A stretch of 64,000 nt of DNA from CAXXXW01 sp963665555 (GCA_963665555.2 OY762308.1:310001-374000), one strand, 5' to 3'; positions 8,746-17,464 are shown, counted from the first letter of the stretch. Made by a program: numbers and translations. Notes: generated by a model from the sequence alone, not told the origin.

Positions 8746-10274
8746 TCTTGTGTCCTCCGTTCGGGCCGGTACTCGCCGGCGATCAGCAGGCGGCGCAGGA
8801 TTTTGCCGACGGGCGATTTCGGGATTTCCGCGACGAACACGTACTCCCTGGGCCGCTTGAACGGCGCGAGGCCGCTTTCCAGGCACCAGGCGTCGAGCGC
8901 GGCGGCGTCCGCCGGGCCGGTCCGCGCGAGGAAGGCGGTCACGCGCTGGCCCCAGCGCTCGTCCGCGCGCCCGGCCACCGCCACCTCGCCGACGGCCGGA
9001 TGCAGCGACAGCACGCTCTCGATCTCCGCCGGCAGGATGTTCTCGCCGCCGGAGACAATCATGTCGTCCACCCGGCCGGTGACGAACAGGTCGCCCTCGG
9101 CGTCGAAATAGCCGATGTCGCCGGTGAAGTACCAGCCGCCGCGCAGCGCCCGCTCGTCGGCGTCCGGCCGGTTCCAGTAGCCGGCGAAGGCCTCGTCGCC
9201 GTCCAGCGCCGCGACGATCTGGCCCTCGACGCCGGGCGCGACCGCGTCCTCCGGCCCGCCGTCCAGCGCGACGACGCGGATTTCCTGGTTGAGGCCGGCC
9301 TTGCCGGCCGAGCCGGGCTTGGCGGCGGCGTTCGGCTCGACCGTGAAGGTGTAGATTTCCGACGAGCCGTAGTGGTTCACGAACAGGTCCGGGCGGAACG
9401 CCGCCTCCAGCCGCTTCAGCAGCCCGTCCGTCATCGCCTGCCCGGCGAAGCCGAGCTTGCGCACCGAGGAGACGTCCGCCGCCGCGAAGCCGGGCGCCGC
9501 CAGCAGGTCGTGGTAGAGGGTCGGGACCAGGTAGAGGTTGTCGATCCGCTCCGCCTCGACCAGGCGCAGCGCCTCGGCCGGGTCGAAGCGGCGCTGGCAG
9601 ACGAAATGCCCGCTCGCCAGCACCGAGGCGAGCAGCGCGCGCACCCCCATCGTGTGGTAGAGCGGCATGACGCCGAGCGTCGCCTCGCCGCGCCGGTGCA
9701 GGTTCTGCGCCACATGCGCGAGCGCGGCGGCGCGTTCGGCCCGGTGGGTCCTCGGCACGCCCTTGCCGCGCCCGGTGGTCCCGGAGGTGTAGAGCATCAC
9801 CGAAATCGCGTCCGGCCCGGCGCGCGGGGCCGGCTCGGCCGGCGCGGCGGCGGCGATCTCCTCCCAGGCGGTTTCGGCCGCGGCCGCGCCGTCGATCCCG
9901 ACCGTCCGAATCCGCCCCGCCCGTTCGCTCGCCGCGACGGCCGCCTCGGTGAGCGGTTCGCAAACCAGCGCCCGCGCGCCGGAATCCGCCAGCACATAGT
10001 CCAGTTCGCCCGCGTTCGCGCGCCAGTTGAGCGGCGTAATCGCCAGCCCGGCGATCTGGCAGGCCATATGCAGCGTCGCCGCCTCGTAACGGTTGGCGAG
10101 CAGCGTCGCCACGCGGTCGCCCGGCTCCAGCCCCAGCCCGGCCAGCCCGCCCGCGACGCGCAGCGCCTCGTCGCGCCATTCGCGGTAGGTCCGCCGGACC
10201 GGGCCGTCGGAGATCGCCGGCGCGTCCGGCGTCCGCGCGGCGCTGGCCAGGAAACCGCGTCCGAGGTCGAACAT
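8742..10274 (-). CDS. AMP-forming acyl/aryl-CoA ligase
   Basis: A 510-residue ANL-superfamily enzyme that activates a carboxylic acid with ATP and CoA through an acyl-adenylate. The P-loop is YTSGTTGRGKG, the A5-type motif is NHYGSSEIYTF, the hinge region is WYFTGDIGYFDAEG, then DDMIVSGGENILPAEIE. The catalytic lysine of the C-terminal domain is in SPVGKILRRLL. Size and motifs fit the group that includes benzoate, hydroxybenzoate and cyclohexanecarboxylate CoA ligases, but the acid pocket cannot be assigned by eye. It starts 3 bp after coxS and overlaps the enoyl-CoA hydratase, so it probably makes the CoA thioester used by this operon. Confidence 0.88.
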   Translation of the reverse strand: MFDLGRGFLASAARTPDAPAISDGPVRRTYREWRDEALRVAGGLAGLGLEPGDRVATLLANRYEAATLHMACQIAGLAITPLNWRANAGELDYVLADSGARALVCEPLTEAAVAASERAGRIRTVGIDGAAAAETAWEEIAAAAPAEPAPRAGPDAISVMLYTSGTTGRGKGVPRTHRAERAAALAHVAQNLHRRGEATLGVMPLYHTMGVRALLASVLASGHFVCQRRFDPAEALRLVEAERIDNLYLVPTLYHDLLAAPGFAAADVSSVRKLGFAGQAMTDGLLKRLEAAFRPDLFVNHYGSSEIYTFTVEPNAAAKPGSAGKAGLNQEIRVVALDGGPEDAVAPGVEGQIVAALDGDEAFAGYWNRPDADERALRGGWYFTGDIGYFDAEGDLFVTGRVDDMIVSGGENILPAEIESVLSLHPAVGEVAVAGRADERWGQRVTAFLARTGPADAAALDAWCLESGLAPFKRPREYVFVAEIPKSPVGKILRRLLIAGEYRPERRTQE

Positions 10275-10277
10275 CGC

Positions 10278-10778
10278 TCAACTCCCGCCGCCGCGCCGCG
10301 CCGCCAGCACCTCCAGCGCGGCCTGGACGATGCCATGGTAGCCGGTGCAGCGGCAGATGTGCCCGGCCAACACCTCGCGCACCCGCGCCTCGCCGGCCTC
10401 CGGCTCCTCCTCGACGAGTTGCGAGAGCGACATCAGGATGCCCGGCGTGCAGAAGCCGCATTGCAGGGCGTGATGGCGGCGGAAGGCGCGCTGGAGATCG
10501 TTCAATTCCCCGCCGCCGGCCAGCCCCTCCACCGTCTCGACCGACCGCCCCTCGGCCTGGACGGCGTAGAGCAGGCAGGACCGGACCGCCCTTCCGTCCA
10601 GCCGCACCGTGCAGGCGCCGCAGACCCCGTGCTCGCAGCCCACATGCGTGCCGGTCAGCCCGATCCGATGGCGCAGGAAGTCGCTCAGCAGCAGGCGCGG
10701 CGCGGCCTCGGCCTCGGCCGGGCGGCCGTTGACCGTGAGCCGCACGCGGCGGCGCGCGTCAGCCTCGATCCAGCGCAT
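10278..10778 (-). CDS. Molybdenum hydroxylase small subunit, two [2Fe-2S] clusters (CoxS-like)
   Basis: A 166-residue iron-sulfur subunit of the xanthine dehydrogenase/CO dehydrogenase family. The plant-type [2Fe-2S] domain has Cys48, Cys53, Cys56 and Cys68 (GCEHGVCGACTV). The helical domain has Cys107, Cys110, Cys142 and Cys144 (LQCGFCTPG and GHICRCTGY). All eight ligands are intact, so it should carry electrons between the molybdenum and FAD subunits. Its start at 10778 overlaps the 3' end of the coxM reading frame by about 20 bp, and the acyl-CoA ligase follows at once. The N-terminal MRWIEADARRR is a short extension before the ferredoxin fold. Confidence 0.92.
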   Translation of the reverse strand: MRWIEADARRRVRLTVNGRPAEAEAAPRLLLSDFLRHRIGLTGTHVGCEHGVCGACTVRLDGRAVRSCLLYAVQAEGRSVETVEGLAGGGELNDLQRAFRRHHALQCGFCTPGILMSLSQLVEEEPEAGEARVREVLAGHICRCTGYHGIVQAALEVLAARRGGGS

Positions 10779-11590
10779 CCCGCGCCTCCCGGATAACGGC
10801 CGCGCCGAGCCGGCGGGCCAGCGCGCGGCGGTATTCCGCCGTCGCGTGCATGTCCGTTCCGCCGCCCAGTTCCCAGGCGAATTCGTTGAGCGCGTCGGCC
10901 AGCGCGTCCCCGTCCAGCCGGGGCAGGCGGCGGACCGCCGGCGTGTCCGCCACGCCGCCGATGGCGAGCGTCGCGCCGCCGGAATCGACAATCGCCGCCG
11001 CCGCGACGATGGCGAAATCGCCGTGGCGCGGGCCGACCTCGCGGAAGGCGGCGGCCGTTCCGGGCGCCGCGACGGGGAAGCGCGCGGCGACCGACCGCCT
11101 CGTCGTCGCGGATGTCCGTGCGCAGCGCGCCGGCCTGGAAGGCGGCGGCCCCGACGACGCGGCGGCCCCGCCGGCTCGCCAGCACGACCTCCCCGCCCAG
11201 CGCCGCCAGCGCCAGCGGGAGTTCGGAACTCGGGTCCCCATGCGCCAGCGAGCCGCAGACCGTGCCCCGCTGGCGCGTCTGCCAGTGCCCGACCCAGGGC
11301 AGCGCGAGGCCCAGCAGCGGCTGGTCCGCGAGGCCGGGCCAGCGCGCCAGCCGGTCCTGCGTCGCCGCCGCGCCGACCTCGATCGCGCCGTCGCGAAGCG
11401 CCACCGTGTCCAGCGCCGCCAGCCCCGATATGTCCACCAGCACGCGCGGGCGGACCAGCCGCATGTTGAGCATCGCGGCGAGCGACTGTCCGCCGGCGAG
11501 CACGCGCGCGTCCGGGCCGTGTTCGGCCAGCACGTCCAGCGCCTCCTCCACCGTGTCGGGGCGGGCGTAGGCGAAGGGGGCCGGCTTCAC
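10759..11590 (-). pseudogene. Molybdenum hydroxylase FAD subunit (CoxM-like), frameshifted
   Basis: The FAD-binding middle subunit of the same hydroxylase. The N-terminal half reads from the GTG at 11590 (KPAPFAYARPDTVEEALDVL, with the FAD motif VLAGGQSLAAMLNMRL and later GTVCGSLAHGDPSSELP). The C-terminal half (FREVGPRHGDFAIVAAAA onward, to 10759) lies in another frame. The break is at about 11090-11096, where GACCGACC appears in place of an expected GACGACC: one extra C. Repairing it gives about 276 residues, the normal length. The 4-bp GTGA overlap with coxL is intact. Either the gene is broken, which would cripple the enzyme, or the base is a sequence error; nothing else in the gene looks decayed. 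Confidence 0.85.
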
Positions 11591-14562
11591 CGCCGCCCTC
11601 CGAACCATCGGCGCAACCGGGCGAGCCAGCCGTCCGCGCCGGGCCGCGCGCCGGCCGTCGCTCCGTCGCCGCCGCGCGCCGCCAGCCGGGCCAGCCCCTC
11701 GGCGACCAGCGCGCGCGCCGCGCCGTCGAGCAGCCGCCCGCCGACGGCCGCGGCCTTGCCGGAGACGCGGATGGCGTAGGCGTAGTCGAGCCGCGTTCCG
11801 CCCCCCTCCGGCGCCAGCGCGATCGCCGCCCGGCCGGCGGCGGTCCCGAGCGGCCCCTCGGCGGTCCCGGAGAGTTCGAGCGCGCGCGGCGGGTCGAGGC
11901 CCGACAGTTCGATCCGCGCCGCGAACCGGCCGCGCACCGGCCCCGCGCCGAGGCTGGCGACGGCGCGCCAGGCGTTCGGGCCGTCGGCCTCCAGTTCGCG
12001 GCAACCCGGAACCAGCGCCGCCAGCCGGGCCGGGTCGAGCATCGTGTCCCACACCTCCTCCGGCGCCAGCGCGACCGTCGCCGATCCCGCGCCCGACAGC
12101 GCGCGGCCCGCGCCCGGCGGCGGCGCGACTTCGGGAAGCCCGGCGCGGCGCCGGCCGGCGAGCGGATCGGGCGGCTCCGCCTCGCCGATCAGGGCGAGCA
12201 CGCGCGGGCGCGTCAGCGGCAGCGTCTCGACCGGCTTGCCGATCGCGTCCGCCACCGCGTTGGCGATGCAGACCGGCGTGGACATGCAGTTCCCCTCGCC
12301 CAGCCCCTTCGCCCCGGTCGGCGTCACGGGGGAGGGGTGTTCGTCGTGCAGGATCGCGAGGTCCGGCGCCTCGGTCGCGTAGGGCGGGCAGTAGTCGGCG
12401 AAGGTCCCGGCCAGGAAGGCGCCGTCGGGGGCGTAGGCCAGTTCCTCGTACAGGGCCGCGCCCAGCCCGTGCAGGAAGCCGCCCCGGATCTGGCCGTCCG
12501 CCAGCGCGGGGTTGAGCAGCCGCCCGGCGTCGTGCGCGGTTACGTAGCGGTCCACGCGGACCGAGCCGTCCGTCCGGTCCACCTCGACGCCGCAGAAGTC
12601 GAAGAGGAAACCGTGCGCGGCCGACGAGTTCACGCGGTCGGCGCCGTCCGGCTCGCGCAGTTCCGGCGGCGTCCAGAACACGGTCTCGCGCAGGCCCGCC
12701 CCGGCCGCCTCCGGGACCGAGAGCGGCGACCAGTGCGCCTTCGCCGCGATCCGGCCGATCGCGACGGCGTTGTCCGGGTTGCCGGCGGCGCGCGCCATGC
12801 CGTCCGCCAGCTCCACCTCCTCCGGCGGGACGTTCAGCTCCGGCGCGGCGATCGCCCGGAGGCGGCCGGCGACGCGCGCGGCGGCCAGTTTCGCGGCCCC
12901 GGCGACGGCGCCGGCGAACCGGCTCGAATAGTTGCCCGAGGCGATGGACCACGGGTCCTTGCCCGTGTCGTGGTCCGTCGCCACCGCGACCTCGGCCGGG
13001 TCGATCCCCAGTTCGCCGGCCACCGTCTGGGCGAGCGCGGTGCGGTGCCCCTGGCCCTGCGGGACCGAGGCGGCGGTCGCGGTTACGGCGCCCGAAGGGT
13101 CGAAGCCGACGCTGGCCCAGGCGAGCGCGCCGTTCTTCGGCCCCGCCCGCGCCCGCTCCTCCGGCGTCAGCAGCGCCGCGATGTAGCCCATGTTGGAGAT
13201 CGACGGCTCGACGACCGCCGCGCAGCCGATCCCGTAGAGCCGCCCCCCGGCCCGCGCCGCGTCGCGCCGCCGGCGGAGTTCGTCGAGGCCGCCCTCGCGC
13301 GCCGCGCGGTCCAGCGTGGCGGGGTAGTCGCCGCTGTCGAGCACCGCGCCGGGCGCGGTCGCGTGGGGCATCGCGGCGCCGGGCACCAGGTTGCGCCGCC
13401 TGATCTCCACCGGGTCGAGGCCGAGCCGGGCGGCCGCCAGGTCCATCGCGCGCTCCAGCGCGAAATAGACCTGCGGCCCGCCGAAGCCGCGCATCAGGCC
13501 GGTCGGCGTCTTGTTCGTCGCGGCGACCCGGTTGCGGATCGCCACGTGCCGGATCGCGTAGGCCCCGGTCATGTTGCCCTGCATCCGGTAGAGCGTCGCC
13601 GGCTCCGGCGCGCGCAGCCAGGCGCCGCAATCCTCGACCTGGTCGTAGTCGAGCGCGAGGACCCGCCCCTCGGCGTCGAGGGCCATGCGCAGCGTCGTCG
13701 CCCGGCCGGTCGCGGAGGTGGCGGCGGCGAGGTGCTCCAGCCGGTCCTCGACCCATTTGACCGGCCGCCCCGCCAGCCGCGCCGCGATCCCCAGCGCGAC
13801 GATCGCGGGGAAGACCGCCTGCTTGGTCCCGAAGGAGCCGCCGGAATCGGGCGGCGTGCGCAGCCGCAGCCGGTTGCCCGGAACCCGCAGCGCGCGCGCC
13901 ATCACGGTGTGCAGCGTGTACGGCCCCTGGAAGTTGGCCGTAACCTCGTAGGCGTCCTCGCCCGGCCGGCGCCCGGCCAGCACGACGAAGGTTTCGACCG
14001 GCGTGCAGGAGTTGCGCGGGTAGCGCACGCGCGCCTCCACGACATGCGCGGCGCCGGCGAAGGCGGCCTCCGGGTCGCCGTAACGGAACCGGCGCTCGTG
14101 CAGCAGGTTGGAGCCGACGCCCTCGTGCAGGACCGGCGCGCCGGGGGCCAGCGCGGCTTCGGCATCGACGACGGCGGGAAGCGGCGCGTAGGCGACGTCG
14201 ATGGCGTCCAGCGCGTCCTCCGCCAGGTAGCGGTCGGCGGCCGCGACGACCGCCACCGGCTCGCCCACATAGCGCGCCCGGTCCACCGCCAGCGGGTAGT
14301 GCGGCGCGTCCAGCTTGACCCCGGAGATGAGCGGGCGCGTCAGCCGGGCGATGTCCGCCCCGGTCGCGACCGCCGCCACGCCGGGCATCGCGGCCGCGCG
14401 CGCGACATCGATTCGCTCGATTCGCGCATGGGCCAGCGGCGAACGCAGGAAGGCGGCGTGCAGGCAGCCCGGCGGCTCGCCCAGGTCGTCCGCGAACCGG
14501 CCGTCGCCCCGCAGCAGGGCGAGGTCCTCGAACCGCTCCAGCGATGTTCCGGCGCGCGCCAT
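11587..14562 (-). CDS. Molybdenum hydroxylase large subunit fused to a CoxG-type SRPBCC domain
   Basis: A 991-residue protein. Residues 1-800 are the molybdopterin-cytosine-dinucleotide subunit of the CoxL/aldehyde oxidase type: GDGRFADDL at the start, then PPDSGGSFGTKQ, GLMRGFGGPQVYFALE, SVPQGQGHRTALAQ and KGLGEGNCMSTP, the last holding the expected active-site Glu. The CO dehydrogenase signature AYxCSFR is absent, so CO is not the likely substrate. After a Pro-rich linker, residues 821-965 are a CoxG-like SRPBCC domain (GSATVALAPEEVWDTMLDP, VPGCRELE, GPVRGRF, LDYAYAIRVSGKAAAVGGRLLDGA). CoxG is normally a separate protein implicated in membrane attachment or maturation of CO dehydrogenase. 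The start ATG at 14562 gives a standard N-terminus. Confidence 0.9.
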   Translation of the reverse strand: MARAGTSLERFEDLALLRGDGRFADDLGEPPGCLHAAFLRSPLAHARIERIDVARAAAMPGVAAVATGADIARLTRPLISGVKLDAPHYPLAVDRARYVGEPVAVVAAADRYLAEDALDAIDVAYAPLPAVVDAEAALAPGAPVLHEGVGSNLLHERRFRYGDPEAAFAGAAHVVEARVRYPRNSCTPVETFVVLAGRRPGEDAYEVTANFQGPYTLHTVMARALRVPGNRLRLRTPPDSGGSFGTKQAVFPAIVALGIAARLAGRPVKWVEDRLEHLAAATSATGRATTLRMALDAEGRVLALDYDQVEDCGAWLRAPEPATLYRMQGNMTGAYAIRHVAIRNRVAATNKTPTGLMRGFGGPQVYFALERAMDLAAARLGLDPVEIRRRNLVPGAAMPHATAPGAVLDSGDYPATLDRAAREGGLDELRRRRDAARAGGRLYGIGCAAVVEPSISNMGYIAALLTPEERARAGPKNGALAWASVGFDPSGAVTATAASVPQGQGHRTALAQTVAGELGIDPAEVAVATDHDTGKDPWSIASGNYSSRFAGAVAGAAKLAAARVAGRLRAIAAPELNVPPEEVELADGMARAAGNPDNAVAIGRIAAKAHWSPLSVPEAAGAGLRETVFWTPPELREPDGADRVNSSAAHGFLFDFCGVEVDRTDGSVRVDRYVTAHDAGRLLNPALADGQIRGGFLHGLGAALYEELAYAPDGAFLAGTFADYCPPYATEAPDLAILHDEHPSPVTPTGAKGLGEGNCMSTPVCIANAVADAIGKPVETLPLTRPRVLALIGEAEPPDPLAGRRRAGLPEVAPPPGAGRALSGAGSATVALAPEEVWDTMLDPARLAALVPGCRELEADGPNAWRAVASLGAGPVRGRFAARIELSGLDPPRALELSGTAEGPLGTAAGRAAIALAPEGGGTRLDYAYAIRVSGKAAAVGGRLLDGAARALVAEGLARLAARGGDGATAGARPGADGWLARLRRWFGGRR

Positions 14563-14624
14563 GGCGGCATTGGTCGCAACTTCGGCCCGCCGGCGCAAGG
14601 GCGCGGCCGCGGGCGCGATTCGGC

Positions 14625-15113
14625 CTATCCCGGCTTGCGCCGCAGCGCGATCCCCCGGCCCGCGCGGACCGGGCGTTCGAGCGCGCGGTGCGCCTCGGCC
14701 AGCGCCGCGATCCCGGCCCGGGCCGATTCGGGGAACGGCGCGGCGCGGCGGCGCGACAGGTCCACATGCAGGCACAGGAGTTCATTGGTCGCCGCGACCG
14801 CGTTCCCGTCCTCCCGGCGCATCTCGTGGAACAGGCGCATCCGCTTGTCGTCCGCGTCGAGCACTTGCGTCTCGAACCGCAGCGCCTCCCCCTCCGCGAC
14901 CTCCCGCTCGAACACCATGTGCGATTCGACGACGAAGATGGAGGCGTCGGCGGCGCGCCGGTAGGCGATTCCGAGGCCGACCCGGTCGAGCAGCGCGTCG
15001 GTCGCCTTGTCGAAGGCGACGCCGTAGAAGCCGACATTCATGTGGCCGTTGTAGTCGATCCACTCCGGCGCGACCCGGAGCCGGCAGTTCGAGAAGGGCG
15101 CGGCGGCGGACAT
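14625..15113 (-). CDS. Hotdog-fold acyl-CoA thioesterase
   Basis: A 162-residue single-domain thioesterase of the 4-hydroxybenzoyl-CoA thioesterase group. It opens with the signature VAPEWIDYNGHMNVGFYGVAFDKATD (read as PEWIDYNGHMN then YGVAFDKATD), holding the Asp-Tyr-Asn-Gly-His-Met segment of the hotdog helix, and continues FVVESHMVFEREVAEGEAL. The same kind of sequence forms the thioesterase domain attached to carnitine dehydrogenases, so a betainyl-CoA-like thioester is one possible substrate. It is the first gene of the leftward operon, 62 bp ahead of coxL. Hydrolysing the CoA ester of the pathway end product, or relieving CoA trapping, is the most natural role. Confidence 0.85.
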   Translation of the reverse strand: MSAAAPFSNCRLRVAPEWIDYNGHMNVGFYGVAFDKATDALLDRVGLGIAYRRAADASIFVVESHMVFEREVAEGEALRFETQVLDADDKRMRLFHEMRREDGNAVAATNELLCLHVDLSRRRAAPFPESARAGIAALAEAHRALERPVRAGRGIALRRKPG

Positions 15114-15322
15114 GCGCCGAACCTAGCCGCGCCCGCCGGCCGAGTCGAGAACGCGGAATTTGTGATATTTTCGCAACACGGCCCGGCGCCCCGCCGGTCC
15201 GCGCGCGGGCGGCGTTGGATTCGGCCCGAGCGTATGCTAACGCCTCGGGGCGCGGGAACGCGGCGGGCGCCGGACGAGGCGCCGCGCGGCGGCCGCGCGG
15301 GGCGGTCTTGGAGGCGGGAGAC

Positions 15323-16807
15323 ATGCGCGCGATTGCGACCGGATCGTCCGGCGGGCGTTTCGCGGCGGGCCGCGCCGGCGGCTTCCTCCGGGGCGCGGCC
15401 CTGGCCTGTTTCGTTTCGCTGGGCGGCTGCGCGACGGCGCCGGACCGGGCGGCCCATGGCGGCGCCGATCCGCTCGAAGGGATGAACAGGGCGGTCTTCG
15501 CGTTCAACGACGGCTTCGACCGGGCGGTGCTCCGCCCCGTCGCCTATGTCTACAAGGAGGCCGTCCCCGGCGCGATTCGCAACGCCGCCCGGAACTTCCT
15601 GCGCTGGCTGCGGTCGCCGGTCATCCTGGCCAACGACCTGCTCCAGGGCGACCTGGAGCGGGCCGGCGCGACGGCGTCGCGTTTCGCGATCAACGGCCTG
15701 ACCGCCGGCCTGGCGGACATGGCCGAGGGTTTCGGCCTGCCGCATCGCGACGAGGATTTCGGGCAGACCATGGGCGTCCACGGGGCGGGCGAGGGGGCCT
15801 ACCTCGTGCTGCCGCTGCTCGGCCCGTCCAGTCTGCGGGACGCGGCGGGGCTGGCGGTGGACGCCTTTATCGACCCGGTGAACCTCCTCGCGCCGGGCGA
15901 GTCGCGCCTGGCGCTCGCGGCCGGGCGCCGGGGGGCCGAGGGCCTGGATTTCCGCGCCGTGTACTACGACGAGGTGGACGAGCTGCGAGCGAGCTCGCTG
16001 GACTATTACGCCCGCGTGCGGTCGATCTACCGCCAGCAGCGCGAGGCCGCGATCCACAATGGCGCGCCGCCGCTCGACGATGCGCTGCCCGACCTCTCGG
16101 AGGAGTTCGACCTGCCGGCGCCCGAGGGCGAGGAGGCCTGGGACGAAGCCGCGCCGCCGGACGAGGGGACGCCGCGGGAGGAAGGAACCGTGGCCGCGAC
16201 CGCGGAGCCGGAGCCGGAAGCGGCGGAAACCGCCGCCGCGCCGCCCGCCGCCGAGGCGCGGGAGCGGGCTCCGGCCGCGGCGGAAGGGAAGGCCGTCGAA
16301 GAGGCGGCCGTCCGGGCCGAGGCCGAGGCCGCGGCGCCCGCGCCGGCGGTGGACGCGCGAATCGCCGCTGCCGCGACGGAGGAAGCGGAGGAAGCGGAGG
16401 AAGCGGAGGAAGAGGCCCGGCCCATGGCCGCGACCGGGAAGGAAACGGCCGCGAACGCGGCCGGGGCCGGGACCGTCGCGGCGGCGGCCGTCCGGGCCGG
16501 GGAGGGCGCGCCGCCCGCCGCCGGGCCGGCCCCTGCGCGCGGCGTGCATCTCGCCTCCTACCGTTCGCGCGCGGCCGCGATGAGGGGCTGGCGCGTGCTT
16601 TCCGGGAAGTACCCCGAGGACCTCGGCCCCTACCGGCCGGAGGCGATCCGGACCGAGACCGGGGTCGGGCTGTTCACCCGCCTGTACACGGCCGTCGGCG
16701 CGTCCGAACCGGCGCTGTCGCGGCTGCGCGACCGGATCCGGGCCGGCGGCGACTACGCGGCGATCCTGGCGGTCCCGGCCGACGAGACGGGCGGGGTGTG
16801 GCGATGA
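15323..16807 (+). CDS. mlaA: MlaA (VacJ) family lipoprotein with C-terminal SPOR-like domain
   Basis: A 494-residue outer-membrane lipoprotein. The signal peptide ends in a lipobox (VSLGGC, Cys about residue 37). Residues 45-245 are a MlaA domain: DPLEGMNRAVFAFND, LANDLLQGD, RFAINGLTAGLADMA, DEDFGQTMGVHG, and DPVNL. MlaA removes misplaced phospholipids from the outer leaflet. Residues about 260-410 are an Ala/Glu-rich linker that includes a 9-bp DNA repeat (EEAEEAEEAEEEA). The last 80 residues (GVHLASYRSRAAAMRGW, then LFTRLYTAVG) resemble a SPOR peptidoglycan-binding domain. Ordinary MlaA proteins are about 250 residues, so the tail is an addition. Its stop overlaps the mlaC start (ATGA). Confidence 0.9.
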   Translation: MRAIATGSSGGRFAAGRAGGFLRGAALACFVSLGGCATAPDRAAHGGADPLEGMNRAVFAFNDGFDRAVLRPVAYVYKEAVPGAIRNAARNFLRWLRSPVILANDLLQGDLERAGATASRFAINGLTAGLADMAEGFGLPHRDEDFGQTMGVHGAGEGAYLVLPLLGPSSLRDAAGLAVDAFIDPVNLLAPGESRLALAAGRRGAEGLDFRAVYYDEVDELRASSLDYYARVRSIYRQQREAAIHNGAPPLDDALPDLSEEFDLPAPEGEEAWDEAAPPDEGTPREEGTVAATAEPEPEAAETAAAPPAAEARERAPAAAEGKAVEEAAVRAEAEAAAPAPAVDARIAAAATEEAEEAEEAEEEARPMAATGKETAANAAGAGTVAAAAVRAGEGAPPAAGPAPARGVHLASYRSRAAAMRGWRVLSGKYPEDLGPYRPEAIRTETGVGLFTRLYTAVGASEPALSRLRDRIRAGGDYAAILAVPADETGGVWR

Positions 16808-17433
16808 CGGGCTTGTTTCGGGCGTTCCTGCTGGCCGTCGTCGTCGCGGCGCCGCTTTGCGGGGCTGTCCAGGCGTCGGAACGGGGCGCGCGCGCGGAAA
16901 CCTTTGTCGCGGCGCTGACCGGAGAGGCGCTGGCGGTGATCGCCGACAAGACGATGAAGCGGGACGTGCGCCGCCAGCGCTTCGCCGAACTCCTGTACCG
17001 CGATTTCGACCTGCACTGGATCGGCCGGTTCGTGCTCGGGCGGAACTGGCGCCTGGTCGAGGACGGCCCGCGCGCGGAGTACCTCGCGCTGTTCGCCGAA
17101 ACGATCGTCTTCACCTATTCCCGGCGGTTCGAGGCCTACAACGGGCAGATGGTCCGGGTGACCGGCCACCGCGAGGGCAAGCGGAAGAAGTACGTCTTCG
17201 TGTTCTCCGAGATCTACAACCCGGAAGGCGCCGGCCCGGCGATCTCGCTGACCTGGCGGCTGTTCCCCGAAGGCGACGGCTTCAAGATCGTCGACGTGGC
17301 GATCGAGGGGGTGAGCATGGGCATCGCCCAGCGCAACGAGTACGCCTCGGTGATCCAGCGCAATGGCGGCCGGGTCGACGCGCTGCTCGCCGCCATGCGA
17401 ACCAACCTGGAGCGGCTGCGCGCCGACGGTTGA
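16804..17433 (+). CDS. mlaC: MlaC/Ttg2D phospholipid-binding protein
   Basis: A 209-residue periplasmic protein with a signal peptide (MTGLFRAFLLAVVVAAPLCGAVQA) and the MlaC fold: an N-terminal helical part with MKRDVRRQRFAELLYRDFDL (read in two pieces), then GRFVLGRNWR, LFAETIVFTYSRRFEAY and a C-terminal sheet with FKIVDVAIEGVSMGIAQRNEY. MlaC shuttles phospholipid between the MlaA complex at the outer membrane and the MlaFEDB transporter at the inner membrane. The start ATG overlaps mlaA by 4 bp; a GTG two codons upstream is also possible. The mlaFED genes are not in this window, so the inner-membrane part must be encoded elsewhere. Confidence 0.92.
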   Translation: MTGLFRAFLLAVVVAAPLCGAVQASERGARAETFVAALTGEALAVIADKTMKRDVRRQRFAELLYRDFDLHWIGRFVLGRNWRLVEDGPRAEYLALFAETIVFTYSRRFEAYNGQMVRVTGHREGKRKKYVFVFSEIYNPEGAGPAISLTWRLFPEGDGFKIVDVAIEGVSMGIAQRNEYASVIQRNGGRVDALLAAMRTNLERLRADG

Positions 17434-17444
17434 GGCGCGCCCGG

Positions 17445-17464
17445 CCGGCGGGGCGCCCCGCCGG
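17445..17464. terminator. Possible bidirectional hairpin between mlaC and ettA
   Basis: A perfect 20-bp inverted repeat, CCGGCGGGGCGCCCCGCCGG, sits in the 46-bp gap between the convergent mlaC and ettA genes. It has no T-tract on either side, so it may slow transcription from both directions rather than act as a classical intrinsic terminator. Confidence 0.4.

Noticed and set aside
11587..14562. Aerobic carbon monoxide dehydrogenase
   Set aside because: The large subunit lacks the AYxCSFR active-site loop of CO dehydrogenase and is linked to CoA-ester genes.
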